The notes under the pieces are model-generated. The model did not search any database and was not told the origin of the DNA. It was given only the letters and a program-made list of their open reading frames with translations. A program made the position numbers and the translations under genes. Below, piece after piece: positions 9,216 through 17,549 of a DNA stretch of 64,000 nucleotides. This DNA comes from Natronosalvus sp042663485. GTDB taxonomy: Archaea > Halobacteriota > Halobacteria > Halobacteriales > Natrialbaceae. Every line of letters begins with the position of its first letter. Position 1 is the stretch's first letter. Where the stretch lies: assembly GCA_042663485.1 (NCBI GenBank), contig JBHTAF010000006.1. One strand, written 5' to 3'.

Positions 9216-9524
9216 TAGTCAGGAGTACTGCTAACGGTATTATGTAACTTTACATATGCGGTTCGCGTCAGTAGCTATACTAGATTTATTGGTGAATCCG
9301 GCCTGAGACGGTCATGCCGTGGAACGCACAATTCATTTGAGTCGGCATAATGGGAGTGCCACCACTACGTTGAACAGCGCAGGTCTGTTACGATATCGTT
9401 GTGGACGATATCGGAGCTTGACCTCGACGTACCTAGGTTCGCCTTCCGAACGAACGTCGCTGTGCACCTGTCTAAATGGCCCAAGTGGGCTGATCTATTT
9501 GACGTTCTCTAATTCATCCTTTGG
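9216..9524. other. Intergenic region without recognised gene
   Basis: This contains the promoter side of the leftward EamA gene. A short rightward stretch at about 9415-9510 reads LDLDVPRFAFRTNVAVHLSK before a stop. It looks protein-like but I could not assign it, and it may be another gene scrap. Confidence 0.35.
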
Positions 9525-10077
9525 AAATATTGGAACAAATTTCGGATATCGACAAAGATCTATTGTCGGAACATACCACAACTGATCGAATCACACATGG
9601 TCAAACCGGGAGAATCGCCGCATCTCCGCCAGTGCCTGCCAAATAATCCTCCGCTTCTTCAATCATATCACGAACACGATCGACAATCCTTAGGGGAACA
9701 GGTTGTCAACTTGTCGTCGAGAGTTAGACATAGTGACAGTCGCACGGCAACCCCGGTTGGGGTACATTTGGCACCAACACATCACGTCCGCCCTCAGTGA
9801 CGGACTCTTGGAAAGCGAGATTAGGGCACTCCTCGGCGAGGAAAGCTGGAGATTCGGCGATGGCGCGGCTGCGTTAGTCGAATACACGACCGCAATCACG
9901 AACATGGTAGTCACCAATGAGGTCTACAACGCGCTCTCTGAACACTACCCTGACGAGAATCCCGTCGGAATTGGTCTTCTTATCATGAACTCTATTGCAC
10001 TCGCTCATGGCGTCGACGGGTTCGGTGTGGAGGTCAAACACGACGAATTTGTGGGACGGGATCGTAAAAACACATAA
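9525..10077 (+). pseudogene. Carboxymuconolactone decarboxylase-family gene, frameshifted
   Basis: Three frames in succession carry one CMD/AhpD-like protein. They are LEQISDIDKDLLSEHTTTD (from about 9525), NNPPLLQSYHEHDRQSLGEQ (about 9648-9705), and RRELDIVTVARQ with GYIWHQHITSALSDGLLESE (about 9709 to the stop). The last part covers the family core with the WHQH segment. CMD proteins include the 4-carboxymuconolactone decarboxylase of the beta-ketoadipate pathway and peroxidase-like AhpD proteins. The usual Cys-x2-Cys of AhpD is not seen. At least two frameshifts separate the parts, so the gene is probably dead unless these are sequencing errors. The last 125 codons form an intact frame of their own. 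Confidence 0.68.
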
Positions 10078-10212
10078 CTCGAGAGCTCTGCCTGGCGTCT
10101 TGACAAACGGGTTATGCGGTGACCAAAGCGATGGGCCCGATACCTCAGATATCAGCTGGGAATAGCGCCGAGATGGAGTGGCCACCTGCATCGATAGTCC
10201 GCGTGGTCAGGA

Positions 10213-11001
10213 CTACAGGTATGAGATAATCTCCTTGGAGAGTTCGTTAACATCGTTGGAGTCGATGTCACGGGGATACTCGAGCGGATTGTCGATCTCC
10301 TTTTTGATTTTTGCCGGTGGTGTCGGTTCCAGGACCGCGACCGTCGACCCAAGGAAGACCGCTTCACGGGCATTGTGAGTGACAAAGATCACAGATTGAT
10401 CAAGTTTCGTGATAATTTCGAGGAACTCCTCTCGGAGTCGCCTAGCATTAATCTCGTCAAGTGCACTGAACGGCTCATCCATGAGGAGCGTATCGGGTTC
10501 TATAGCTAGCGCCCTGGCAATGGACACCCGCTGACGCATCCCGCCAGAGAGATGAAGCGGATAACTTTCCAACTCGTCTTCCAGCCCGACCAGTTCGAGG
10601 TACCGCTGAATCCGCTCGTCATGCTTGGACCTGGGAATGCCCTTGCTCTCTAACGCCAGGGAAATGTTCTCCCGGACGGTCCGCCAATTCAGGAGGCGAT
10701 CCTCCTGAAAGACGTATCCGATGTTATCTAGGTCGCCCTTGATCGTTCCGGATTCGTAGTTCTCTAGCCCAGCTATGCACTTCAGCAGCGTCGATTTCCC
10801 ACAGCCCGACCGCCCGAGGATACACTTGAATTCCCCCTGTTCAAGGGTGAGGTCGAGATCCGTGAGGACTAATTCTAACCCACTTTTGCTTTGGTAGGAC
10901 TTGTCTAGTTCATGGATTTGGAGAACCGGTTGCGATTCCGAGTCTTCGGTCTGTGTACTCATGTTTTCTTGAGCCTCCGTATCGTCTGGTTTGGTGGTCA
11001 T
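10213..11001 (-). CDS. ABC transporter ATPase, nitrate/sulfonate/taurine type
   Basis: An ATPase of about 262 residues with Walker A (GRSGCGKSTLL), Q-loop (YVFQEDRLLNWRTV), signature (LSGGMRQRVSIARAL), Walker B (LLMDEPFSALD) and switch His (FVTHNAREAV). The RLLNW and TVRENI context is typical of the SsuB/TauB branch, which imports sulfonates, taurine, nitrate or related organic anions. The chosen ATG at 11001 overlaps the permease stop as ATGA, implying translational coupling. An upstream ATG at 11031 would overlap by 34 bases. It is last in a permease/binding-protein operon. The C-terminal tail of about 60 residues after the ATPase core is ordinary for the group. Confidence 0.86.
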   Translation of the reverse strand: MTTKPDDTEAQENMSTQTEDSESQPVLQIHELDKSYQSKSGLELVLTDLDLTLEQGEFKCILGRSGCGKSTLLKCIAGLENYESGTIKGDLDNIGYVFQEDRLLNWRTVRENISLALESKGIPRSKHDERIQRYLELVGLEDELESYPLHLSGGMRQRVSIARALAIEPDTLLMDEPFSALDEINARRLREEFLEIITKLDQSVIFVTHNAREAVFLGSTVAVLEPTPPAKIKKEIDNPLEYPRDIDSNDVNELSKEIISYL

Positions 11002-11843
11002 GCTTTTCGTATCTCGACAGATGGTCTCCACGCTAGGTACCGTCGTTCAAGGTACTTGAAGCCGCCATACTCAATAGCGATCATCACTATTGTGAACAGG
11101 AGCGTCCACGCGAGGACTGCTGCCATGTTGAACCGATTGTACTCTGTAGTGAGCATGTAACCGATCCCGTTGCCGAACCCGAGGAATTCGATGATCACAA
11201 CTAGCTTCCAAGCCAGCCCAAGCCCGAGTCGACCAGCTGATAACATATATGGGATGAGCTGAGGGAGAACAATATGTCGTACCGTTTTCAGGGTGCTGTA
11301 GTCGAAGACCTCGCCCATCTCGACGAGATCCGTGTTGATGTCCTTGACTCCTTCCCAGAAGTTGAGGATGATCATCGGAGTGACAGCGACAAAGACGGCT
11401 AGGTACGCTGTCAGCGGCCGGAGACCAAACATCATGACTGTGATGATCGCTGTTGCGAGCCCTGGGATGGTGAGTCCGATGATTACGCCCATGTCGAAGA
11501 ACTTCTCCGCCAGTTCGGATAGTCCCATCCAGACACCGAGGACAATGCTGAACGCCCAGGCCAGCAGAAACGCGACGAGTACGCGACGAAGCGAGTTTAC
11601 TAAATGGAAGAAGAAATCCCCGGTTGCAAGGATGACCCTTGCTTCCTCGAACACGGCCAAGGGCGTCGGAAGCAGGCCAGACGTCAGGTAAGCCGATGCG
11701 AACCACCACGCCACGATGAGACTCACGACAAATACCAGACGCGGCAACGCTTCTTTATAGAGGTACCGACGTACCGCTCCGGCATGCACTTCGAACCATC
11801 CGTTGTCGGTGCGAGCTTCAGCGTCAGTTACTTCGCTTCCCAT
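10998..11843 (-). CDS. ABC transporter permease, SsuC/TauC type
   Basis: A 281-residue permease with about six hydrophobic helices and the EAA loop near residue 170 (EVFDYSTLKTVRHIVLPQLIP), which docks on the ATPase. The LPTPLAVFEEA stretch near the N-terminus is typical of the sulfonate/nitrate/taurine permease family. It sits between the binding-protein gene (5 bases upstream) and the ATPase (4-base overlap), forming a three-gene importer operon read leftward. Confidence 0.86.
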   Translation of the reverse strand: MGSEVTDAEARTDNGWFEVHAGAVRRYLYKEALPRLVFVVSLIVAWWFASAYLTSGLLPTPLAVFEEARVILATGDFFFHLVNSLRRVLVAFLLAWAFSIVLGVWMGLSELAEKFFDMGVIIGLTIPGLATAIITVMMFGLRPLTAYLAVFVAVTPMIILNFWEGVKDINTDLVEMGEVFDYSTLKTVRHIVLPQLIPYMLSAGRLGLGLAWKLVVIIEFLGFGNGIGYMLTTEYNRFNMAAVLAWTLLFTIVMIAIEYGGFKYLERRYLAWRPSVEIRKA

Positions 11844-11848
11844 TTTAA

Positions 11849-12862
11849 TTAAATATCGACTACGATGTCTTCAGTTGGCGCGTCCGACGGGATTAGACCC
11901 AGTTCCTTGGAGCGCTCGAGTTGTTGAACGATTCTATCGACGGCGTCCTGGCCCCACTCACCGGTGTACGCCGCGGGCATCTGTTCGGCAGCGATATCGA
12001 CCTGTTCTTGGTTCTCGAGTCCGATCACGTCTCGGTACTCGTCGATGATTCCCGCCGGATCGTCGTTAAACAACTGTTGAGCCTCAATGATCGCGTCGCG
12101 TGCCGCCCGCGCAGCGTCGGGATTTTCGTCGATGTATGACTGGCGAGTCGCGAACGGAACGAGTGCTAGATTGTGGCCGTAGATCTCCTCAAACCGGTCG
12201 GCGAAGTAAAATACCGGCCGCATATCTCCTGCCTCCTCTGAGGTAACCGTGACGGGAATGAAGTGCCCGTGAGCTGCGACATCACCCCGTGCATTGAACC
12301 CGTGGATCCCCCCCGGCGCGCCGGTCCGTAAGTCGAAGTCCTCTTCGTAGTCCAGTCCCATCTCTGCTAACAGGAGCCGCATGTGATTCCACATCCCGGA
12401 TGGGGAGGGCATAATTCCGATGGCCTTTCCGACCAAGTCCTCCATCCCCGAGATGTCGTCGTTATTTGACGTTGTCATTATGGCGTTGTGATTCGAGAGC
12501 GCCGGACCGTACAGACGGATGTCGGACCCCTCCGTGTTAGCGGTCGCAGCACCTTGAGGGGAGAAGACGCTGGTATCAACGGCCTCGTTTTGCAGAAGTT
12601 GTGCCGCGCTTGCAGGGTCCGTCGGTTCGACATCGAACTCGATTCCATGGTCGTTGTCGATTCCCCGGTCTTTAATGATTTCTGTTAAAACTCCTAACGA
12701 GCCAGTTTCGGTTGTCCCGACGGTGACGGTCGTGTGTTCGCTATCTTCTCCACCGCTAGAACATCCTGCCAGCGCGGTGATGCCGGTCGCTCCGGTCACT
12801 GCCAGCATCTCTCGTCGGCTGATCCTATAGCTGGATTCGCCCCTACCGTCGTCTATTGCCAT
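11849..12862 (-). CDS. ABC transporter substrate-binding lipoprotein, NMT1/SsuA-like
   Basis: A 337-residue secreted protein. The N-terminus has a Tat signal (SRREMLAVTG) followed by a lipobox ending at Cys34 (TALAGCSSGG), then a low-complexity acidic linker and an NMT1/THI5-like binding fold with the usual opening (TVTVGTTETGSLGVLTEIIK). It would be anchored outside the cell and deliver ligand to the SsuBC-type permease and ATPase downstream. The ligand is not known. Nitrate, sulfonate, taurine, pyrimidine precursors and aromatic acids such as phthalate all occur for relatives. Confidence 0.84.
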   Translation of the reverse strand: MAIDDGRGESSYRISRREMLAVTGATGITALAGCSSGGEDSEHTTVTVGTTETGSLGVLTEIIKDRGIDNDHGIEFDVEPTDPASAAQLLQNEAVDTSVFSPQGAATANTEGSDIRLYGPALSNHNAIMTTSNNDDISGMEDLVGKAIGIMPSPSGMWNHMRLLLAEMGLDYEEDFDLRTGAPGGIHGFNARGDVAAHGHFIPVTVTSEEAGDMRPVFYFADRFEEIYGHNLALVPFATRQSYIDENPDAARAARDAIIEAQQLFNDDPAGIIDEYRDVIGLENQEQVDIAAEQMPAAYTGEWGQDAVDRIVQQLERSKELGLIPSDAPTEDIVVDI

Positions 12863-12887
12863 ATACTAACATAGGTCAGCACCCACA

Positions 12888-12895
12888 TTTATAAG
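12888..12895 (-). promoter_or_regulatory. TATA-like box of the SsuA-like operon
   Basis: CTTATAAA on the minus strand is centred about 29 bases before the ATG at 12862. That distance implies a leaderless transcript for the three-gene importer operon. Confidence 0.6.
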
Positions 12896-13071
12896 CATTA
12901 CGACGATTGATGATAAGGATTGGGACGAATATAACAAATCATTCCGACGATGGAGTTGGACCAGCGTCGTTCGGTTGTGGTCCTCCGAATTCAGCAATAG
13001 TTGTCGGTCTTCGGAGCCATTGAGGGGGATGTCGTGATTGATCGCTCTTCCTGTTTGTAGTTGTGGACAAG

Positions 13072-13080
13072 TATTAAATA
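13072..13080 (+). promoter_or_regulatory. TATA-like box of the ACMSD-type amidohydrolase
   Basis: TATTAAATA is centred about 29 bases before the ATG at 13105. This supports that ATG over the in-frame GTG at 13087, which would fall upstream of the expected transcript start. Confidence 0.6.
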
Positions 13081-13104
13081 AACAGCGTGAGATTCAGACA
13101 GTGT

Positions 13105-14079
13105 ATGGTAAAACGTATTGACGCGTTCGCGCACGTATTGCCTAGAACCTTTTACGATCGGATGATGGAAGTCCACCCAACCGATGAACTGGAGGCTCTG
13201 GGAGAAGTCGATTACTTCTGGGATCTCGAAACCAGACTGTCGGATATGGACGAGTTTGGAATTGATAAACAAGTACTGACGATCGCCCGTCCCCCGATTT
13301 GGCGGGGTATAGACCCGGACGACGCCCTCGAAATGACGCAGGTGGCCAACGATGCAGTGCGGGAATACTCCGACCAGGCGGCGGACCGGTTTATCGCTGT
13401 CGGGACGCTCCCACGCCTAGACGACGAGTACCTCGACGAGGCCAAACGGATTGTCGAAGACCTCGACATGGCCGGTATCCAGGTATTCTCGAACACCGAG
13501 GGTGAACCGATTGACTCGGAGGCGGCCGAGGAGATTTTCGCGTACGCCGCTGAACAGGGCGCGCCAATCTGGTTGCACCCCCAACTGCACGAGTGGCACG
13601 ACTGGGACGACCAGTTTATGCTCCACAAGATGCTCGGGTGGCCCTTTGACACATCGATCGCTATGTGTCGACTCGTATACAGCGGTATCATGGAGCGTCA
13701 CCCCGACTTGGCGGTCATTCCTCATCACATGGGCGCGATGATTCCTCACTTTCAGGACCGGATGCAGCTGTTCTCCGAGATGCTCGTTGAAAACCGGGAT
13801 GTCTATCCGTACCCCGTACCGGATTTCGAGGAACCTCCCATCGAGTACTTCAAGAATTTCTACGCCGACACGGTCCGTTCCGGCGGGACAAATGTTGTAG
13901 AAGACGGCTTAGAGTTCTACGGCGACGACCACCTGCTATTCGCTACTGATTACCCGTTCGGACCCGAAAACGGACGCGCATTCATGCGCGAGGAGTCACG
14001 AGCGGTCGAAGAGATGGACATCTCCGAGTCAAAACGAAACCGGGTCTGGAGTGAAAATTTCAAATCTCTCATGGGATAA
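13105..14079 (+). CDS. Amidohydrolase-2 family protein, ACMSD-type decarboxylase
   Basis: A 324-residue TIM-barrel amidohydrolase related to 2-amino-3-carboxymuconate-6-semialdehyde decarboxylase, gamma-resorcylate decarboxylase and allied metal-dependent non-oxidative decarboxylases. The first metal motif reads IDAFAHVLP, so the first His of the usual HxH is Phe8 while His10 is kept. Further ligands are in place as IWLHPQ, VIPHHMG and ATDYPFG (Asp). The length is normal. It is a monocistronic, probably leaderless gene that lies between an organic-anion ABC importer and an IclR regulator. This suggests decarboxylation of an imported aromatic acid, but the substrate is unknown. Confidence 0.84.
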   Translation: MVKRIDAFAHVLPRTFYDRMMEVHPTDELEALGEVDYFWDLETRLSDMDEFGIDKQVLTIARPPIWRGIDPDDALEMTQVANDAVREYSDQAADRFIAVGTLPRLDDEYLDEAKRIVEDLDMAGIQVFSNTEGEPIDSEAAEEIFAYAAEQGAPIWLHPQLHEWHDWDDQFMLHKMLGWPFDTSIAMCRLVYSGIMERHPDLAVIPHHMGAMIPHFQDRMQLFSEMLVENRDVYPYPVPDFEEPPIEYFKNFYADTVRSGGTNVVEDGLEFYGDDHLLFATDYPFGPENGRAFMREESRAVEEMDISESKRNRVWSENFKSLMG

Positions 14080-14424
14080 CTGCCGTGGCCCAGTGAACAA
14101 AACCACGCAAACGATACACGTTGAAACGCGAATCGTCTCTCACCTTCGGTGATGGTTTCTCGTCGGGTATGACTCTGTATTGCTCTCGTAGACGTCGTCC
14201 CGATCATTATTACCAGTATGTTGTTTGTCGTTATTCTCTCCACCCTGTTCGCAGTGGTCGAACTCCAGTTCTTCCTCAAGAATTGATTTGACCGGCCCCT
14301 TCGTTACCTGGCGTTAAGATTCGTAATAGAATTGTCAAGCATGTAAGTGAGAATCGTCAGATATAATCCAACCTATCCTTTGAACAGCGATATATTTTTA
14401 ACGTAGCTGAGTCGATAGTGGCAT
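14080..14424. other. Intergenic region without recognised gene
   Basis: This lies between the amidohydrolase and the IclR gene. It holds the IclR promoter at its right end. Otherwise I see only short frames with no family resemblance, including a 22-codon hydrophobic frame near 14218-14286 that has no support as a gene. Confidence 0.4.
14391..14400 (+). promoter_or_regulatory. TATA-like box of the IclR gene
   Basis: TATATTTTTA is centred about 29 bases before the ATG at 14425, consistent with a leaderless transcript. No clear palindromic operator was noticed beside it. Confidence 0.6.
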
Positions 14425-15198
14425 ATGACAACACGAGACGCCCCGAAACGTCGGGTGAAAACGTCGGACACTGTGTTCGAAATCATCGAATCGCTTCAAC
14501 AGATGGACGGAGCGACACTGGCGGAGCTCGCTCAAGAACTGGACTTCGCAAAAAGTACGCTTCACAGCCACCTCGCTACGCTCAAAGACAAGGAGTACAT
14601 CGTCAAGCGAAATGGCGAATACACCCTTAGCCTGAAGTTTCTTCACCACGGAATGTTCGCGAAGAACCATCACGAAATTTCGCGGGTCGGACAGCCGGTC
14701 ATTGAAAACTTGGCAAACGAGACAGGGGAGGTGGCTTGGATCCTCGTCGAAGAACACGGACGGGCCGTGTATCTTAACAAAGCGATGGGGGAGAACGCGA
14801 TCCAAACCCACGCGTCCGTCGGTGGTCGGGCCTACCTGCACCACCTTGCGACCGGCAAAGCGATCATGGCATACCTGCCCGAGGAGCGCGTTGAAGAGAT
14901 CATTGGACGACACGGTCTTCCTTCGCTAACGCCGAACACACTCACTGACTTGGACGACCTCCGAGATGAATTCGAACAGATTCGGGAGGAAGGAGTTGCC
15001 CTCAACGACAGGGAGACGGTCAAAGGCCTGCGAGCGATCGGTGCGCCTGTGCTAGATGACGTGACCATCCGCGGTGCAGTCTGTGTCTCCGGCCCCGCTA
15101 ATCGACTTACGATAAATAGATGTTATGACGAAATTAAACCGCTACTATTGGAAGCGGCTAACGAGATCGAACTGAAACTACAGTACCCCCCGATTTGA
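14425..15198 (+). CDS. IclR-family transcriptional regulator
   Basis: A 257-residue regulator. The N-terminal winged helix (about 10-75) has the family pattern TLAELAQELDFAKSTLHSHL, followed by an IclR effector-binding domain (about 80-250) with the ATGKAIMAYLP segment. IclR proteins commonly control aromatic and acyl catabolic operons in response to small-molecule ligands, and haloarchaea use many of them. It is the only dedicated transcription regulator I recognise in the 54-kb catabolic part, so it may act on several of the surrounding promoters. Its targets are not visible from sequence. Confidence 0.9.
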   Translation: MTTRDAPKRRVKTSDTVFEIIESLQQMDGATLAELAQELDFAKSTLHSHLATLKDKEYIVKRNGEYTLSLKFLHHGMFAKNHHEISRVGQPVIENLANETGEVAWILVEEHGRAVYLNKAMGENAIQTHASVGGRAYLHHLATGKAIMAYLPEERVEEIIGRHGLPSLTPNTLTDLDDLRDEFEQIREEGVALNDRETVKGLRAIGAPVLDDVTIRGAVCVSGPANRLTINRCYDEIKPLLLEAANEIELKLQYPPI

Positions 15199-15274
15199 AT
15201 TCCTGTGTTTTCGGACATAACGTCAGGCCACGTTCTCGATGCGATGGGTGAGATAGTCACAAACGCGGTATTCA

Positions 15275-15800
15275 TGGTTGGAGAATTGTGACGTTCATAG
15301 CCGTCTCGAGTAGTTCTTCGAAGCCGATGAGGTACGACGGCAATCCGAGGCCTTCGGCGTCAATCTGATGGCGGGCGTTCCCAACCAGATGCACCGTCAG
15401 TGCGGTCGCCTCTCGAACGTTGCATCCAAGATGTTCGTGCCCTGCTCTCGAAGAATTGCCTCGTTCGTTATCGTAATCGTCAAATGTTAGGCGCTCTCGT
15501 AGAAGCGTGTCGCGATAGGGCCATGGGCTTGATTCCGTGCCTGTGACGGTAAACGGATCATTTGACCGGCGTAGCAGTGAAGACTGCGCCAAAGTCATCT
15601 CAACACTGACAAGTAGGCGGTGGATGGCGTTTTGGCTGTAGACCTCATCGACATCATGGCCAGAACATCATTGTCGAGCGACATTTGGATCAGGTAGTCC
15701 TCCTTGACGAGGACAGGACTCTGATACGCGGACCCGATCCTCTTGCCGCCGACCGAGTGGCGGACAGTGACGTGATTGAAGCCTCCACTACGCACCCGTT
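15275..15800 (-). pseudogene. Unrecognised decayed protein-coding stretch
   Basis: Two leftward frames appear to be parts of one broken gene. One reads YQSPVLVKEDYLIQMSLDND (about 15.67-15.74 kb). The other continues DVDEVYSQNAIHRLLVSVEM and later TALTVHLVGNARHQIDAEG toward 15.28 kb. The split needs one frameshift near 15.66 kb. I do not recognise the family. It lies between the IclR gene and other decayed catabolic genes, so a lost pathway enzyme is plausible, but no function is assigned. Bases 15801-16068 show no recognised gene. Confidence 0.3.
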
Positions 15801-16068
15801 CGCGAGATGCGGTTCGCTCTCGTCCGGTCGGCTTTGGTGGAGTCTAGTTCTCTACCTCTATATTTTGAAGGTTAAGATAAAACACTGGTAGTAAAACCTG
15901 CCCTATGTGTCGGTATTAGCGTTCATTCGTCACACGCAGGCAGAGACTTCGCTTTACCTGACATAGTCTGACATCTATGAGACGGAGGGCGGCCCGGTAA
16001 CCATTTCGATGAGTGTCTTTGGGTGGATAGACGTACTCTGTTTCTCCTGTTCTGGAGAATTATCTGCG

Positions 16069-16494
16069 CTATTCGATTACACTCACTACCGGGCTGTCGG
16101 CGTTTAGAAGTATCGACTGGGTAACACTTCCAAACACGGCCTTGCCCGCAGGGGAGCGTTTTCGCCCGCCGACAACGATATATCGGGCATCTTTCTCGTT
16201 AGCGTACTGAATCACTTCCGACTTGGGGTCGCCGACGCGACCGACCGCTGTATACTCGCGACTGCTTCCTTCAGCAGCCGTTCCGGCTTTGTTGGCGGCG
16301 AGTTCGCGGATCTTCTTGACGGAAATTGACTGTTCACCTCGTTCCGCTATTGTCGTTTCAATCTCTACGAACTCGCTTCGCGACATTACGTGGATGACAT
16401 GTAACGGTTCGTCAAACGCCAGAGCCAAAGACTCGGCTTCGCTCGCGACTCGCTTTGCGCGCTCAGAGCGGTCAACTGCGGCGACGATGACCAT
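16069..16494 (-). CDS. Universal stress protein (UspA family)
   Basis: A 141-residue single-domain Usp. It starts MVIVAAVDRSERAKRVASEA and keeps the ATP-binding signature near the C-terminus (VVGGRKRSPAGKAVFGSVTQ), so it is of the ATP-binding subclass. Members form dimers and help cells cope with stress, and exact roles are rarely known. It is a single gene read leftward, flanked by decayed sequence on both sides. Confidence 0.9.
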   Translation of the reverse strand: MVIVAAVDRSERAKRVASEAESLALAFDEPLHVIHVMSRSEFVEIETTIAERGEQSISVKKIRELAANKAGTAAEGSSREYTAVGRVGDPKSEVIQYANEKDARYIVVGGRKRSPAGKAVFGSVTQSILLNADSPVVSVIE

Positions 16495-16854
16495 ATGAGT
16501 CCATGGTTAGACGTCACCATAAATGTTAGCTCCTTCTCTACCTATACCAAGACGCGGATGTATCCGCCGAGAAAATATTCTATATTTCATATTGGGCCTC
16601 CTGGGGAGAGTGAGGTCCACTACCACTATTATTTCCGGTATTGCTCCGCCAAGATAGCGGGCAACCGTGTCGCCCGATCGCGCAAAACAAGTTGGAGGAT
16701 CAGATACTACGTAAACTGATCGGGTAGATCGGCGACTGTGCTCTGCTAACTCGTGGTCACCGCTTGCATATCCGGCCCGACCCTTTACTGAACGATTCCA
16801 CGGCTCGGACCTACGCAGCCGTCGTACTCACATAGTCGTCGACGATTTCCGGTA
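16495..16854. other. Intergenic region without recognised gene
   Basis: AT-rich stretch upstream of the Usp gene. No frame resembles a known family. The far right end merges into the decayed dioxygenase remnant. Confidence 0.4.
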
Positions 16855-17045
16855 CCTCCAGAATGAGCCTCGCTTCTGTGTGCAGAGTTCCAACTGGTTT
16901 TCACCCGGTGTCAGGGGTAGGCGTAGATATTGCCGTTATAGTGCCGATCATGCCCGCGTTCAAACTTTCAGATCCGCTGACCGCGTTGTCGACGAATTAA
17001 CGGACCAATTCGGCTCTCTGGTGATTCATCAGAACCGTTCGAGCG
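16855..17045 (-). pseudogene. Extradiol dioxygenase remnant (C-terminal half)
   Basis: Read leftward, the translation gives ELVR, stop, FVDNAVSG, then RHYNGNIYAYP, stop, and in the next frame LTPGENQLELCTQ. These line up with QFIDRVVGAG, RHHAGNNIYAYFWEPGGNRF and ELCTEM of the intact dioxygenase at 0.66-1.57 kb, including the active-site Tyr and the Fe-binding Glu. DNA identity in the 'GGGGTAGGCGTAGATATTGC' neighbourhood is also evident. In-frame stops and a frameshift show it is non-functional. Confidence 0.72.
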
Positions 17046-17089
17046 TAATACCAACTATTGTGTTCCGATCCTCTCAATCGTAATACTCG

Positions 17090-17420
17090 TCGTCACCCAA
17101 GCTCAGACGTTCGCACGACCGCTTTCCCGTCCACCTAGGCCGTCATCGGGCGTGGAGCGCGCGGCGCGAACACTCTCACCCGTCTCTATTCGGTCTCCAC
17201 CCAGGACGAGTACTATCCGGATGTCAATTTTGAGAACCTTTCGAACAGTCGCCGGATTAGCGGTGGAGCTCGAACGAGCAACTCCATTTCGGTAGCACCG
17301 GCGGTACGGACTAGGTCATCCATTGAGTGGCTATTTGGGGGAGGGGCCGAAGTGTTCGAGATTGACCACACAAAGTCGAAGCCCAACTCCACGAAGACTC
17401 AACGGTAACCAGTAAGGGCG
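17090..17420 (-). pseudogene. HpcH/HpaI-type aldolase remnant
   Basis: The leftward translation reads VFVELGFDFVWSISNTS, then HSMDDLVRTAGATEMELLVR, then after a shift VRKVLKIDIRIVLVLGGDRI and later ESVRAARSTPDDGLGGR. This matches the central part of HpcH/HpaI-family aldolases, which cleave 4-hydroxy-2-oxoacids at the end of meta-cleavage pathways. The expected metal-binding Glu segment (ETAEE) is degraded. It runs directly into the extradiol dioxygenase remnant, so both probably belonged to one operon. Bases 17421-17549 show nothing. Confidence 0.65.
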
Positions 17421-17549
17421 TCTTGGCCCGCACATCGAGTACAGTTTGATCTGCGTACAGCTTTCATTTTAACTCGTTTTCCAATTCCATACGCCATCTA
17501 CTGTAGTCGAGAAAAGATATCACCTGGCACACGAGACGCACGTTGCCCG

